Assembly: GCF_022809775.1 (NCBI RefSeq)
Contig: NZ_CP094380.1
Coordinates: 868,001 to 932,000, forward strand
Direction: 5' to 3'
Source of the DNA: Pseudodesulfovibrio tunisiensis
Lineage (GTDB): Bacteria > Desulfobacterota > Desulfovibrionia > Desulfovibrionales > Desulfovibrionaceae
Length of the DNA: 64,000 nt
Numbering within the stretch: the stretch's first letter is position 1; each line of letters opens with the position of its first letter. A program made the translations under genes and the position numbers. Below the pieces are notes generated by a model, which was given only the letters and a program-made list of their open reading frames with translations, was not told the origin of the DNA and searched no databases. Shown here in pieces: positions 9,927-17,183 of the stretch.

Positions 9927-10082
9927 ATGAGATCTTCCTTCGACTCTAGAGAACCGCAAGAACCGGGCACTGTTCGGTTGGGGTTCTCCCTGCTCTCTGC
10001 TTACGGCCTGGGCTGGCTCGCAGGAGCCGCCGTCGTGATCGGCTTTCTGGCGGCCCTAGTCTGCATCGGATCGTTCCTCTAG
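9927..10082 (+). CDS. Possible small membrane protein, antisense in the tail module
   Basis: A 51-codon frame on the strand opposite to the tail genes, filling the 167-base gap between the T-part stop and the tape measure start and overlapping the end of T. The first 17 residues are polar. The last about 32 residues are strongly hydrophobic and glycine/alanine-rich (LSAYGLGWLAGAAVVIGFL), consistent with one membrane segment. A sigma-70-like promoter ends six bases before the ATG. The only Shine-Dalgarno-like sequence (AGAGGGG) is too close to work normally, so translation would be leaderless. A phage accessory (moron) gene is possible; a chance frame is equally possible. Confidence 0.3.
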   Translation: MRSSFDSREPQEPGTVRLGFSLLSAYGLGWLAGAAVVIGFLAALVCIGSFL

Positions 10083-10394
10083 CCGCGCGACCTGTCTGGC
10101 CAGCGACTCCATCTCCAGCAATCGGATCTTGGCGAACAGGCCCGGCGTGAATCGCATGCCGATCGTTTCCGAGACCAGCTTGACTGCCGGGTAGTCCAAC
10201 CCGATGATGCCGAAACCGGTGGACCGCCATTGCGTGCTGGATGCCACCCACAGCGACCAGGCATCCTCGTTGCCCGGCCAGAGATCCGGACGCCGCCAGT
10301 CGCACTCCGCGCACGCATCCGAAGCGCCACAGATTTCGCAGTAGGCCAATCGCCTCGGATTCGAATGCCACGCCCAGACCTCGATCAGTTTCCC
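10056..10394 (-). CDS. T: T part of the G-T tail assembly chaperone (DUF1799-like), read by frameshift
   Basis: The frame -1 relative to the G-like gene is open from inside G (10394) to a stop at 10056-10058. It encodes about 112 residues: KLIEVWAWHSNPRRLAYCE, a CxxC-rich stretch (CEICGASDACAEC), and TGFGIIGLDYPAVK. The tail resembles DUF1799, the usual T partner of lambda-type G proteins. There is no ATG or good ribosome binding site at the head of this frame; the first usable alternative start is TTG at 10349. It is therefore most likely made only as the C-terminal part of a G-T fusion (10657 to 10056) that chaperones the tape measure, as in lambda. Confidence 0.75.
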   Translation of the reverse strand, partial: GKLIEVWAWHSNPRRLAYCEICGASDACAECDWRRPDLWPGNEDAWSLWVASSTQWRSTGFGIIGLDYPAVKLVSETIGMRFTPGLFAKIRLLEMESLARQVARLEERSDAD

Positions 10395-10657
10395 GATTCA
10401 GCAGCCTGACTAGCTTCCATCACGCTCGTGAACAACTTCATGGCGTCGTTCAGGGACAGGGCCTCGATGCGCAATTGATCCGCCTCGTCCGGATAGACCC
10501 TGTCCAGCAGGATGGTCATGGCGTCAAACAGCCGATCCGGCTGCTCGTCCAGATTGGCCAGATTGATCCCGGCCAGGTTCAAAGCCTTGGCCGTGCCATA
10601 ATTCATGGGGCGAACCTCGAAGGCCTCGCCGCCCAGTTCGATTGTTTTCTTGTCCAT
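10385..10657 (-). CDS. G: Tail assembly chaperone (lambda G-like)
   Basis: A 90-residue acidic protein immediately after the tail tube gene. It has the character of lambda G: MDKKTIELGGEAFEVRPMNY, then an amphipathic helix (NLANLDEQPDRLFDAMTILL), ending AESGN. The ATG has GGAG five bases upstream, within the stop region of the tube gene. It ends at a TGA placed directly after the GGGAAAC slippery sequence, so a minority of ribosomes should make the G-T fusion. Both forms bind the tape measure during tail assembly and are absent from the mature virion. Confidence 0.75.
   Translation of the reverse strand: MDKKTIELGGEAFEVRPMNYGTAKALNLAGINLANLDEQPDRLFDAMTILLDRVYPDEADQLRIEALSLNDAMKLFTSVMEASQAAESGN
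10388..10394 (-). other. Programmed -1 ribosomal frameshift site (GGGAAAC)
   Basis: The minus-strand heptamer G GGA AAC has the canonical X XXY YYZ form in the zero frame of the G-like gene. The TGA stop codon follows immediately (10387-10385). Slipping back one base enters the open T frame. Lambda uses GGGAAAG at the equivalent place. That such slippery sites are conserved between the two chaperone genes of long-tailed phages is established knowledge. No pseudoknot was evaluated. Confidence 0.8.
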
Positions 10658-10660
10658 GGG

Positions 10661-12064
10661 TTACTCCGTCCAGTTCTTGATCTCGTTGCGCAGGGTCACG
10701 ACCACGGCGGAACCTGCGGAATCGGTGTCGTGAAACGCCGCAAAGGAGAAGTTTTCCAGCACCCCCCGCGGACCGGCGAGTCCGGGAGTCTTGCGCTGGT
10801 ATTCCACCTCGGGCATGGCCACGGACAGCTTGTAGCCGCCGTTGACCAGCTGGACTTCCACGCTGGAACGCGTGCCGGCCTCGGCCTTGTCCAGAAAGCG
10901 GGTATCGGTGAACAGGGCCTCGATGTCGCCGGAGACGGTGGTCAGCCCCTCGGGGATGTCGCCACGCACGCCGCCATCGCCGAGGGTGTACTGGTCGGTG
11001 TCCAGACCGAAATCGAGGTTGATGTTCACGGTCTTGTTGCGGCTGGAGAGCAGCGTGCCGCCTTCGATGATTCGCGCCTGAAAGTTGCCGAAGCGGTTGA
11101 ACGGCAACTCCACAGGATTGGCGTCGTAGACGGCGGCGTTGCGCGTCTCGTCTCGCCCGACCAGAGACAGGGAGGCGGTCAGTTCGTCGGAACCGCCCAC
11201 GGAAAGGGCGCAGGAACCGATCTTGATGCCGCTGGCAAGAAGATAGGCAGGAATGTCCGGAAACTGCTTTTCCACACCCAGGGAAGGCATGCTCTCCGCG
11301 ATCTTGAACACGTGGTCCCGAAACAGGGCAGTGACGGTTTCGGAACCGTCGAACGTTTCGGCAGCATAGGTTTCCTCGATGACGATCTCGCCGATGGAGG
11401 TACCGCGCTTGACCATGTAGGTGCCGTCGTAGTTGGTGGTCCCGGCGATGACGATTTCTGCCCCCACGGCGAGACCATGGCCGGCGGCAGACAGGCCGAC
11501 GAGACCGTTTCCCTTGTCCACGGCGTCTCCGGCATCCAGATTGACCCGAGCCGCCAGCTGCGCCTCGTCGGTGGTCGAAAACGTCTCCCCCGTGAAGCTG
11601 GCCAAAATCACCAGTTCATTCGAGGAAGTTTCCGGCTGCAGGATGTGGGCGCCGTCGTAGCTGGTGGTACCGGAAAGCACGATGGTTGCCCCGGCCTCGA
11701 ATCCATGCCCCGTAGCGGGCAGGCCGACCTTGCCGGAGCCTTTGTCCACGGCGTCCCCGGCATCCAGATTGACCGCAGCCACGGCCGAAGTGGTCGGCAT
11801 ACCGAACATCCCCACGAGCCACAGGCCGAAACTGTGCGCGTCAACCGGCACTTCAGCCGTACCCTGCACGTCCACGTTGCCCTGAAACGGGGCCACGGGG
11901 TTGCGCGAGCCGGTGATGGTCGCCGCCGTATTCTGCTCGCGCGAGGCGGACAGATCGCAGGTGTTGTAGGGCATGAGGTGGGTCTTCCTGATGGTCGGGG
12001 CCACGCCGAAAGCCGCCTCGATATCCACGAGCAACTTGCCTTTGTATCCTCTTGCCTGGGTCAT
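10661..12064 (-). CDS. V: Major tail tube protein (lambda V position) with duplicated domain
   Basis: A 467-residue protein in the tail tube slot, between U-like and G-like genes. The N-terminal 95 residues and the region after about residue 250 look like a siphophage tail tube protein. Residues about 98-173 and 174-247 are a tandem duplication of one beta-rich unit (both begin VNLDAGDAVDKG; later GTTSYDGAHI and GTTNYDGTYM). Such inserted Ig-like units usually project from the outside of the tube. The length is far above that of a plain tube protein (about 150-250 residues). The tail tube role is well supported by position; the function of the inserted domains is unknown. Confidence 0.8.
   Translation of the reverse strand: MTQARGYKGKLLVDIEAAFGVAPTIRKTHLMPYNTCDLSASREQNTAATITGSRNPVAPFQGNVDVQGTAEVPVDAHSFGLWLVGMFGMPTTSAVAAVNLDAGDAVDKGSGKVGLPATGHGFEAGATIVLSGTTSYDGAHILQPETSSNELVILASFTGETFSTTDEAQLAARVNLDAGDAVDKGNGLVGLSAAGHGLAVGAEIVIAGTTNYDGTYMVKRGTSIGEIVIEETYAAETFDGSETVTALFRDHVFKIAESMPSLGVEKQFPDIPAYLLASGIKIGSCALSVGGSDELTASLSLVGRDETRNAAVYDANPVELPFNRFGNFQARIIEGGTLLSSRNKTVNINLDFGLDTDQYTLGDGGVRGDIPEGLTTVSGDIEALFTDTRFLDKAEAGTRSSVEVQLVNGGYKLSVAMPEVEYQRKTPGLAGPRGVLENFSFAAFHDTDSAGSAVVVTLRNEIKNWTE
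11318..11773 (-). repeat. Tandem in-frame duplication of about 228 bp
   Basis: Two adjacent units of about 76 codons within the tail tube gene. Unit 1 is about 11773-11546 and unit 2 about 11545-11318. They share the opening VNLDAGDAVDKG, the segment around GLVGL/GKVGL, GHG, and GTT-YDG. Divergence at many positions shows the duplication is not recent. Confidence 0.75.
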
Positions 12065-12076
12065 GCCAGATCTCCT

Positions 12077-12535
12077 CTATGCTCGCCCAAGGGTGTTGGG
12101 CAGGTTGACGGTGATGAAAATATGCTTTTCGAAGTAGCCGTTGCCCGGGTTGGATTTCTCCGCCTGCCAGTCGGACAGGGGATATCGGAGCGATGCGAGA
12201 AAGGATCGCACCACGGATTCGAACCGCTGGAGAGTCTTGCCGCCCATGTAGCGAACGCCGCGGCCTCCTGCGTCCTCGACCGTGTCGTCGTCCTTGATGC
12301 CGAGCACCAGCAGAATGGAATGAACTCCCATGCCGATTTCATCGCCGTCGCGATCGGCCATGGGGATGACACCGATATACGGCACCTGCTGTGCGCCGTG
12401 CTTGTCCCGCTTGTCGAAATCCAGGAACATGGACGGCAGCTTGCCGAACGCGGCCTGACAATGTTCATTGACGGCCACGGAAGCGAGCAGAGCCTCGTAC
12501 CAGGTCTCGGCGATGTCCAGACTGGTGGTGTCCAT
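12077..12535 (-). CDS. Putative tail terminator (lambda U position)
   Basis: A 152-residue protein with alternating strands and helices (LDIAETWYEALLASVAVNEH, YIGVIPMADRDGDEIGMGV, FESVVRSFLASLRYPL). It lies between the Z-like gene and the tail tube gene, where lambda has U, the terminator that caps the tube and joins it to the head. The length is close to lambda U (about 131 residues). I see no diagnostic motif, so the call rests on order, size and overall fold character. Confidence 0.5.
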   Translation of the reverse strand: MDTTSLDIAETWYEALLASVAVNEHCQAAFGKLPSMFLDFDKRDKHGAQQVPYIGVIPMADRDGDEIGMGVHSILLVLGIKDDDTVEDAGGRGVRYMGGKTLQRFESVVRSFLASLRYPLSDWQAEKSNPGNGYFEKHIFITVNLPNTLGRA

Positions 12536-12546
12536 AATATCTTCTC

Positions 12547-13227
12547 CTATGCCACCAGCTTGAACTTCCGCTCCGCGCGGAAAAGGTAGCTGTGAATCTT
12601 GTCTTCGATGCGCTGCATGACCTCGCGCTGGGAGGCTTCGAACATGGGCCGGATCAGCTCGCGTCCCTCGGTGCGGATGGAACCGCCTTCCGGGATGCCA
12701 AGTCCTGCGGCGGCAAAAAAACGTTTCATCTTCAGGGTAACCGGAGTGGAAAACCCGGCTTGCAATTTGGCAGCCTTGGCCGCAGCCGCCCTGGAAAGCC
12801 AGCCGATGCGCACACGCATGAGCGCTTTGTCTCGTTTGTAGCCCACTGCCTTGACCAGTTGTCCGAAAGCGTGAGTCGCCGGTGCGCGGAGACTCTTGCC
12901 CAATCGCTCACGCTTGACGTCATCCAGAGTGCGCATCCGCTGGATGTCGGACAACGCAGGCCAGTGTGTCCCCTGCGGCTTCTCCTTGTAGACCGCTTCC
13001 TGAATCCGCTTGCGCATCCACCACCCAATGTGGCCGAGAGCCTTGTTCATTTCGTTGGGAAAGGTGCGGGCGCAGTAGGCGAGAAATGGCGTTACACCAT
13101 CACGAATTTCCAGCATGGAACCCGTGGCCTTCGAATGGAAGGGATAGTGACGGACACGAATCCGATCAACGCCATCCTTGTCCACCCATTTTGTGGGAAC
13201 AGGAACTCGTCCCTCGAAACTGGTCAT
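12547..13227 (-). CDS. Minor tail protein Z-like
   Basis: A 226-residue basic protein in the position of lambda Z, which is needed for head-tail connection. It contains FPNEMNKALGHIGWWMRKRI, a Lys/Arg-rich central region and a C-terminal helix REVMQRIEDKIHSYL. The frame is open further upstream, but I choose the ATG at 13227 because it forms an ATGA overlap with the stop of the preceding FII-like gene and the upstream part reads as out-of-frame sequence. Confidence 0.6.
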   Translation of the reverse strand: MTSFEGRVPVPTKWVDKDGVDRIRVRHYPFHSKATGSMLEIRDGVTPFLAYCARTFPNEMNKALGHIGWWMRKRIQEAVYKEKPQGTHWPALSDIQRMRTLDDVKRERLGKSLRAPATHAFGQLVKAVGYKRDKALMRVRIGWLSRAAAAKAAKLQAGFSTPVTLKMKRFFAAAGLGIPEGGSIRTEGRELIRPMFEASQREVMQRIEDKIHSYLFRAERKFKLVA

Positions 13228-13571
13228 GCGAACACCCCGCATTGATCGGCCACGCCGTAGACGACCCACCACATCTTTCTCGCCCCGGTCTTGGGAACCG
13301 GATACGCCGCGCGCACATCGTAGGTGAATCCGTTGAAGACAAAGGCATCCCGGTACCCGGGCGCATCCGTCATGTCGCTGAACACGATTTTGAGTTCCGC
13401 GTATCTGGCCTGTCCCTCGAAGAAATTGCTGTCCCAGCCGGACGGCGTGGACCCGAAGCCGTGATCGATGACCAGAGCCGTGAGTTCCCGCGCCTCGCCC
13501 TCGCACGGCTGATAGGTCACGGGCTGGCCCTGCCGATCCAGAATCACGCGCGCCGCATATTCCATGCTCAT
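13224..13571 (-). CDS. Head-tail joining protein (lambda FII position)
   Basis: A 115-residue protein (MSMEYAARVILDRQGQPVTY, then a beta-rich body ending ADQCGVFA) placed after the lysis cassette and before Z, the slot of lambda FII. The ATG at 13571 overlaps the Rz1-like stop as ATGA, and the stop overlaps the Z-like start in the same way, so the three are translationally coupled. The small beta-barrel character fits a head-completion protein. No single motif proves it. Confidence 0.5.
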   Translation of the reverse strand: MSMEYAARVILDRQGQPVTYQPCEGEARELTALVIDHGFGSTPSGWDSNFFEGQARYAELKIVFSDMTDAPGYRDAFVFNGFTYDVRAAYPVPKTGARKMWWVVYGVADQCGVFA

Positions 13572-13840
13572 GGCCTGCCCTCCATGCCCGCCCTGATCGC
13601 GGCCTTGTCCGCATTGCACTGCCGGAGCGCGGACCGATAGTCCTGAACGCATTGCAGCAGGTCCCCGTTGGTCCGGGCATCGCGGCAATCCGGGGCAGGC
13701 GTGTCCGCCAGCAGATGTGCGGGCGGAGTCACGCGCACGATTCGGGGCACGGCAACCACCTCGGGCTGCTGCCTACCGGAGCATGCCGCGCACAGCATCA
13801 GGCAGAGGAGTGTCAGCCCAGTCGCGTACAGTTTCGTCAT
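13568..13840 (-). CDS. Rz1-like outer membrane spanin lipoprotein
   Basis: A 90-residue protein with a lipoprotein signal peptide (LTLLCLMLCAAC, Cys as the modified residue) followed by a proline-containing segment (IVRVTPPAHLLADTPAPDC). Its start lies inside the 3' end of the inner-membrane spanin gene in another frame, the classic Rz/Rz1 arrangement. AGGAGG precedes the ATG. Rz1 proteins span from the outer membrane to Rz and fuse inner and outer membranes at the last step of lysis. Confidence 0.75.
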   Translation of the reverse strand: MTKLYATGLTLLCLMLCAACSGRQQPEVVAVPRIVRVTPPAHLLADTPAPDCRDARTNGDLLQCVQDYRSALRQCNADKAAIRAGMEGRP

Positions 13841-14171
13841 GGCGCAAAGCCTCCTGCCACCGGCGGCGCAGGGCCGCACGGTCGGCGTTGATTGCGGAAA
13901 TGGTTTTCTCCCGTTCGGCCAGAGCCGCTTCCTTGGCCGCGTCCGCAGCCTCCATCTCGGCAAGCGCGGCCCGGCTGGCCGCATGCGCGGACCGGAGCGC
14001 GGCGTTTGCCGCATTCGCCCGGGCCAGAGCCGCGTCCTTGTGCGCATTGTCGCGCAGGATCCATCCGAAGGCCGCGACGATCGCCACGGCCGCAATTCCG
14101 GCCACCAGCCACTTCACGAGCCGGGAACCGCCGAACAGGGACGCGGCCCGGGCAATCAGCGCCGTCCACAT
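13773..14171 (-). CDS. Rz-like inner membrane spanin
   Basis: A 132-residue protein with one N-terminal membrane segment (WLVAGIAAVAIVAAFGWIL, about residues 24-42) and a long alanine-rich coiled coil (DAALARANAANAALRSAHAA, then EMEAADAAKEAALAEREKT). This is the topology of an i-spanin. It starts within the end of the transglycosylase gene, and its own 3' end contains the start of the Rz1-like gene. The frame is open upstream, but that region is shadow sequence of the transglycosylase. Confidence 0.75.
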   Translation of the reverse strand: MWTALIARAASLFGGSRLVKWLVAGIAAVAIVAAFGWILRDNAHKDAALARANAANAALRSAHAASRAALAEMEAADAAKEAALAEREKTISAINADRAALRRRWQEALRHDETVRDWADTPLPDAVRGMLR

Positions 14172-14749
14172 GTCAGCCTCCGGTAGATGTGGTGGATGCG
14201 TTCCACATAGGTGATGGTCTCCCGGCTGTGATGGCCCGTGACCTGCGGCAGCGCGGCCATGATGTCCGCGAACCCGGTTGCCCCGCCCGCCCTGCGCTGG
14301 GCCTTGAGCAGATTGCCCATGCCCGCGTTGTAGCTGGCCCGGGCCAGATCCCAGCGGTCCGGGTCCGGACGCGGGCTGGACCAGGCGCGATAGAGCCGGG
14401 CCATGTAGTAGGCCCCGGCATTGATGGCATGCCGCACCGCATGCGGCGACACCGCTCCCAGCCCCAGCTGTCCGGCGACCTCGCGCCATGTGCCGGGCAT
14501 GAACTGGGCCAGTCCGCGCGCGCCCACAGGGGAAACCGCGTCCGGATCCAGCAGGGACTCCTGATAGAGCTGCGCCTTCCAGTACCGCCAGTCCGCATGC
14601 GGAACGCGCGGCCACCAGCGATGGACCGCAGACCGGATCAGGGAATCGTACCTGCCGGGAATGCCCTGTCCCGCCCTAGCTGGACATGACCAGGCCAACG
14701 AGCAGGCAAGCGCCAGCAAAGCGCACACCGTAATACAGCGCAGCCGCAT
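14156..14749 (-). CDS. Exported lytic transglycosylase endolysin
   Basis: A 197-residue SLT-type (GH23) muramidase. It has a hydrophobic N-terminal signal (CITVCALLALACSLAWSCPA), the catalytic Glu in LYQESLLDPDAVS, then GARGLAQFMPGTW and a C-terminal ASYNAGMGN motif, all hallmarks of the family. It cleaves peptidoglycan glycan chains for host lysis. GGGAGG lies about seven bases before the ATG. The first 74 bases overlap the end of the holin candidate in another frame, coupling pore and enzyme production. Confidence 0.88.
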   Translation of the reverse strand: MRLRCITVCALLALACSLAWSCPARAGQGIPGRYDSLIRSAVHRWWPRVPHADWRYWKAQLYQESLLDPDAVSPVGARGLAQFMPGTWREVAGQLGLGAVSPHAVRHAINAGAYYMARLYRAWSSPRPDPDRWDLARASYNAGMGNLLKAQRRAGGATGFADIMAALPQVTGHHSRETITYVERIHHIYRRLTCGRR

Positions 14750-14897
14750 GGGGATCCTCCCTGATTATGTCGATAACGTCGCCCCAGGGCCGCCCCGCGC
14801 TCTTGTCGAGCCAGCGCAGAAGCCCCAGCACGAGCACCAGTGCGGTCATGGCGTACAGGGCTGTGGTCAGATACTGGATGCCGATGAGTTCCAACAT
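14676..14897 (-). CDS. Holin-like small membrane protein
   Basis: A 73-residue protein with two hydrophobic segments (LTTALYAMTALVLVLGLL near residues 9-26, and LYYGVRFAGACLLVGLVMS at the C-terminus) separated by a charged loop. This is the layout of a class II holin. It directly precedes and overlaps the endolysin gene. The start at 14897 touches the end of the upstream 52-residue gene. Sequence families of holins are too diverse for me to name one. Confidence 0.6.
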   Translation of the reverse strand: MLELIGIQYLTTALYAMTALVLVLGLLRWLDKSAGRPWGDVIDIIREDPHAAALYYGVRFAGACLLVGLVMSS

Positions 14898-15055
14898 CAC
14901 CCCTCCTTGCGGTAGAGTATTGGCCGAATCGCCTTTTCCCAGAGCCGCGCCACGCGTCTGGCGCGAGACCGGGAAAAACCGAATCCCACAAGGCGGCACT
15001 CCATGTGCAGCCCGTTCAGGTGATGCTGAAGGAACGCCAGCAGTGCCGTGATCAT
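14897..15055 (-). CDS. Small basic hypothetical protein in lysis cassette
   Basis: A 52-residue protein: a short hydrophobic start (MITALLAFLQHHLNGLHMEC) and an Arg-rich C-terminal half (GFSRSRARRVARLWEKAIRP). Its ATG overlaps the stop of the preceding gene as ATGA and its stop touches the holin start, so it is tightly embedded in the operon. I recognise no family. A regulatory partner of the holin is possible but not shown. Confidence 0.45.
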   Translation of the reverse strand: MITALLAFLQHHLNGLHMECRLVGFGFSRSRARRVARLWEKAIRPILYRKEG

Positions 15056-15291
15056 TCCACGCTCCTGTCGTTCAGAATCTTTTCCTTTTCCTCCTTGGGC
15101 ATATCCGAATGGACTATCAGGGCGCGGACCATGCGATAAACGATGCGCACGGCTTCCTTGTCGGCCTCGTGTCGAGCCTTGCATTCGTCACAGGTCACGA
15201 ACTTGCGGGCATCCCAGGCCCGGACAACCGCCGCCGTGATCACCGTGACCAGCAGCGTGCTCAACAAGGCTTCGGCAGGGGTAAACGTCAT
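15052..15291 (-). CDS. Small membrane protein, possible holin/antiholin
   Basis: A 79-residue protein with one N-terminal membrane segment (AEALLSTLLVTVITAAVV, residues 6-23), then a CDEC motif and a charged helical tail (HEADKEAVRIVYRMVRALIV, KEEKEKIL). It opens the lysis cassette. A single membrane segment with a charged cytoplasmic tail suits an antiholin or a class III holin, but I cannot distinguish these. The CxxC pair is unusual for a holin. Confidence 0.45.
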   Translation of the reverse strand: MTFTPAEALLSTLLVTVITAAVVRAWDARKFVTCDECKARHEADKEAVRIVYRMVRALIVHSDMPKEEKEKILNDRSVE

Positions 15292-15377
15292 CCGTCCTTC
15301 CTGTGGTTGCCCGTTCCCCTCTTGCCAGCCCGGCGCTTGCCGCAGACCGGACCGGCAAAAGGGACGGAGGTTGCTGC

Positions 15378-15776
15378 CTAGGGAGCCTTGGACAGGGCCG
15401 TCCGCAGCTTTTCCTGCATCTCGGCCACGGAATCCGGAAGCGACTTGGCCTCGGGATCCAGATCGAGAACGGCCCGGCTCAGGGACTTGAGGCCGGACTC
15501 GGCCCCGGCCAGAAGCGTGTCCGCTTCGGCCTTGGCGGCCTTGGCCTGCTTGAGCGAAGCCTGCAACTCGGCGATCTTGTCCTTGAACACCTTCACGGCC
15601 TTGTCGCCTTCCGGGGCCTCGGGAAACAGGCTTCCCGGATCAAGGGCATGGCCGTTGTCGATCAGGGCCTGCGCCTGCTTGACCGGGAGTTCGACCCGGC
15701 TTCCCGGAGCCATGGTCGTGCCGCCCTGCTTGTAGGCCACGGTCAGAATCACGTTCATCCTTTCCTTGCTTGCCAT
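15378..15776 (-). CDS. Hypothetical structural protein (FI position)
   Basis: A 132-residue protein between the major capsid gene and the lysis cassette, where lambda has FI. The N-terminal about 45 residues form a small beta unit (GSRVELPVKQAQALIDNGHA). The rest is a helical coiled coil (DKIAELQASLKQAKAAKAEA). Similar short proteins follow capsid genes in many siphophages. A role in packaging or head completion is inferred from position only. Confidence 0.5.
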   Translation of the reverse strand: MASKERMNVILTVAYKQGGTTMAPGSRVELPVKQAQALIDNGHALDPGSLFPEAPEGDKAVKVFKDKIAELQASLKQAKAAKAEADTLLAGAESGLKSLSRAVLDLDPEAKSLPDSVAEMQEKLRTALSKAP

Positions 15777-15785
15777 GATGTCCCC

Positions 15786-16790
15786 CTACACGACCTTGAC
15801 GAAGACAAAGGCATCGGGCTGCTTGAGCCACGGCAGGGGCCGGGACTCGGCCAGAAACTCCAGATAGGACGGATCCCAGTTGATCCGGCTCTTGGCGAAG
15901 TATTCCACGGGGCCGCTGTTCTCCAGATCCTCGGGCAGGCCGAAGTCGATGGTGGTTTCCGCCTCGGTGCAGCCGAACACCACGTAGTCCGGATGCATGA
16001 GCTTCTGCACCTGCCCGGCCGCATCGTGGTAGGAGCCGCCGTAGCGGTAGATGTCCACGCCGTTGACGTGGCCGCGATACGCCTTGCCCACCTCGGGAGC
16101 CAGTTGCCCGGTCTCCATGCGCCGGTTGTCCAGCTCGCCCTGCACCTTGGCGTTGTTGCGGAACGCCTGCCAGGCATTGACTCCCTGAACGCAGACATCC
16201 GGAGTCAGGCCGGTCGCGTCCACGATCAGGTCGGCCCAGACTTCCAGATCCTCGCACGGATCGGCACCGGCATCGGCCCAGGTGTCCCCGGCTCCGAGCA
16301 CGATGATGTGCGAGGCAGGCATGCGCATGTCCACCTCGCCCTGAAAGGTCTCCCCGACAAGGGGAATCTTGCCGCCCTGCAGGGACTTGGCCGCCATGTA
16401 CTCCACCGTGATCTCCACCCGGTCCTTGAGTTCCTGCATGTCCGTGGCAATGGCCTTGTCCACGCGGTCGTCAGTGACCCCGGGCTTGATCACGGGCGGT
16501 TCCCCGGCCTGCCGGAAGTCGAGCAGATTGCAGGCGGAAAAGTGCATCTTGGGCCGCATGCGCGGGGTTTCCACGACCTGCGATTCCCGCGTGGTCCCCT
16601 CGATGAGCGTGCCGCCCTCGAACTTGGTCACGAAGGGCACCAGAGACTTGCCGCCCACGATGATGTCGAGCTGGGCCGTGGTCGTGTCCAGAGGATTCCT
16701 TCTGGAAAAGAAGAGCTCCTTGAACAGCTTGGGTTTGACCGGACGGCGGTCGATGATGCCGGTAAGCGTCCTTCTGTCGAAAAGTTCCAT
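15786..16790 (-). CDS. E: Major capsid protein (lambda E family)
   Basis: A 334-residue protein matching the lambda E-type capsid family in length and recognisable segments: LFFSRRNPLDTTTAQLDI near residue 27, RPKMHFSACNLLDFRQAG near residue 80, a central ADLIVDATGLTPDVCVQG, and a C-terminal PLPWLKQPDAFVFVKVV. It follows the decoration protein by nine bases, as in lambda D-E. The HK97-fold subunit builds the icosahedral head. Confidence 0.93.
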   Translation of the reverse strand: MELFDRRTLTGIIDRRPVKPKLFKELFFSRRNPLDTTTAQLDIIVGGKSLVPFVTKFEGGTLIEGTTRESQVVETPRMRPKMHFSACNLLDFRQAGEPPVIKPGVTDDRVDKAIATDMQELKDRVEITVEYMAAKSLQGGKIPLVGETFQGEVDMRMPASHIIVLGAGDTWADAGADPCEDLEVWADLIVDATGLTPDVCVQGVNAWQAFRNNAKVQGELDNRRMETGQLAPEVGKAYRGHVNGVDIYRYGGSYHDAAGQVQKLMHPDYVVFGCTEAETTIDFGLPEDLENSGPVEYFAKSRINWDPSYLEFLAESRPLPWLKQPDAFVFVKVV

Positions 16791-16799
16791 GTCGCCTCC

Positions 16800-17174
16800 C
16801 TACTTGACGTAGATGCCCTTGCTGGCCAAAGCCTCGATGGCCGCGTCAATGGCGGCCTCGTCGGCATCCGGGTCCCAGGTCAGGCCGTTTTTCCTGAACT
16901 CGCCATGCACGTAGCGCAGGGCCGCCTCGTCGCCAGCCGCCGGGACCGTCACGTCCTCGCCCAGAATGGTCGCGGCGATCTCGCTTCCGTCCCCTGCGCT
17001 CGCGTCCCACACCACATACTTCTTGCTGGCAGTCACCTTGCCGAGAACCGTCCCGGCCGCCAGTTCCTGCACCTCGCCAGTGGAGGCCAACACCGCCGCC
17101 ATGGTGATGACGGGATGGGAACCGACGAATTCCCGCACGGCAAAATCATGATATTCCGCCATGGCTCTGGTCAT
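16800..17174 (-). CDS. D: Head decoration protein (lambda D family)
   Basis: A 124-residue protein that trimerises on the capsid surface and stabilises the expanded head. Typical features are the N-terminal VREFVGSHPVITMAAVLAST, the GTVLGKVTASKKYVVWD segment and the C-terminal FRKNGLTWDPDADEAAI region. The ATG at 17174 has GGGGAG a few bases upstream, so I keep it over the internal methionine four codons later. It sits between the protease/scaffold and capsid genes, in lambda order. Confidence 0.9.
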   Translation of the reverse strand: MTRAMAEYHDFAVREFVGSHPVITMAAVLASTGEVQELAAGTVLGKVTASKKYVVWDASAGDGSEIAATILGEDVTVPAAGDEAALRYVHGEFRKNGLTWDPDADEAAIDAAIEALASKGIYVK

Positions 17175-17183
17175 ATGCTCCCC

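Noticed and set aside
10241..12589. A 782-codon plus-strand frame across the tail tube and chaperone genes
   Set aside because: Antisense shadow; no ribosome binding site, and the minus-strand genes are tightly packed and recognisable.
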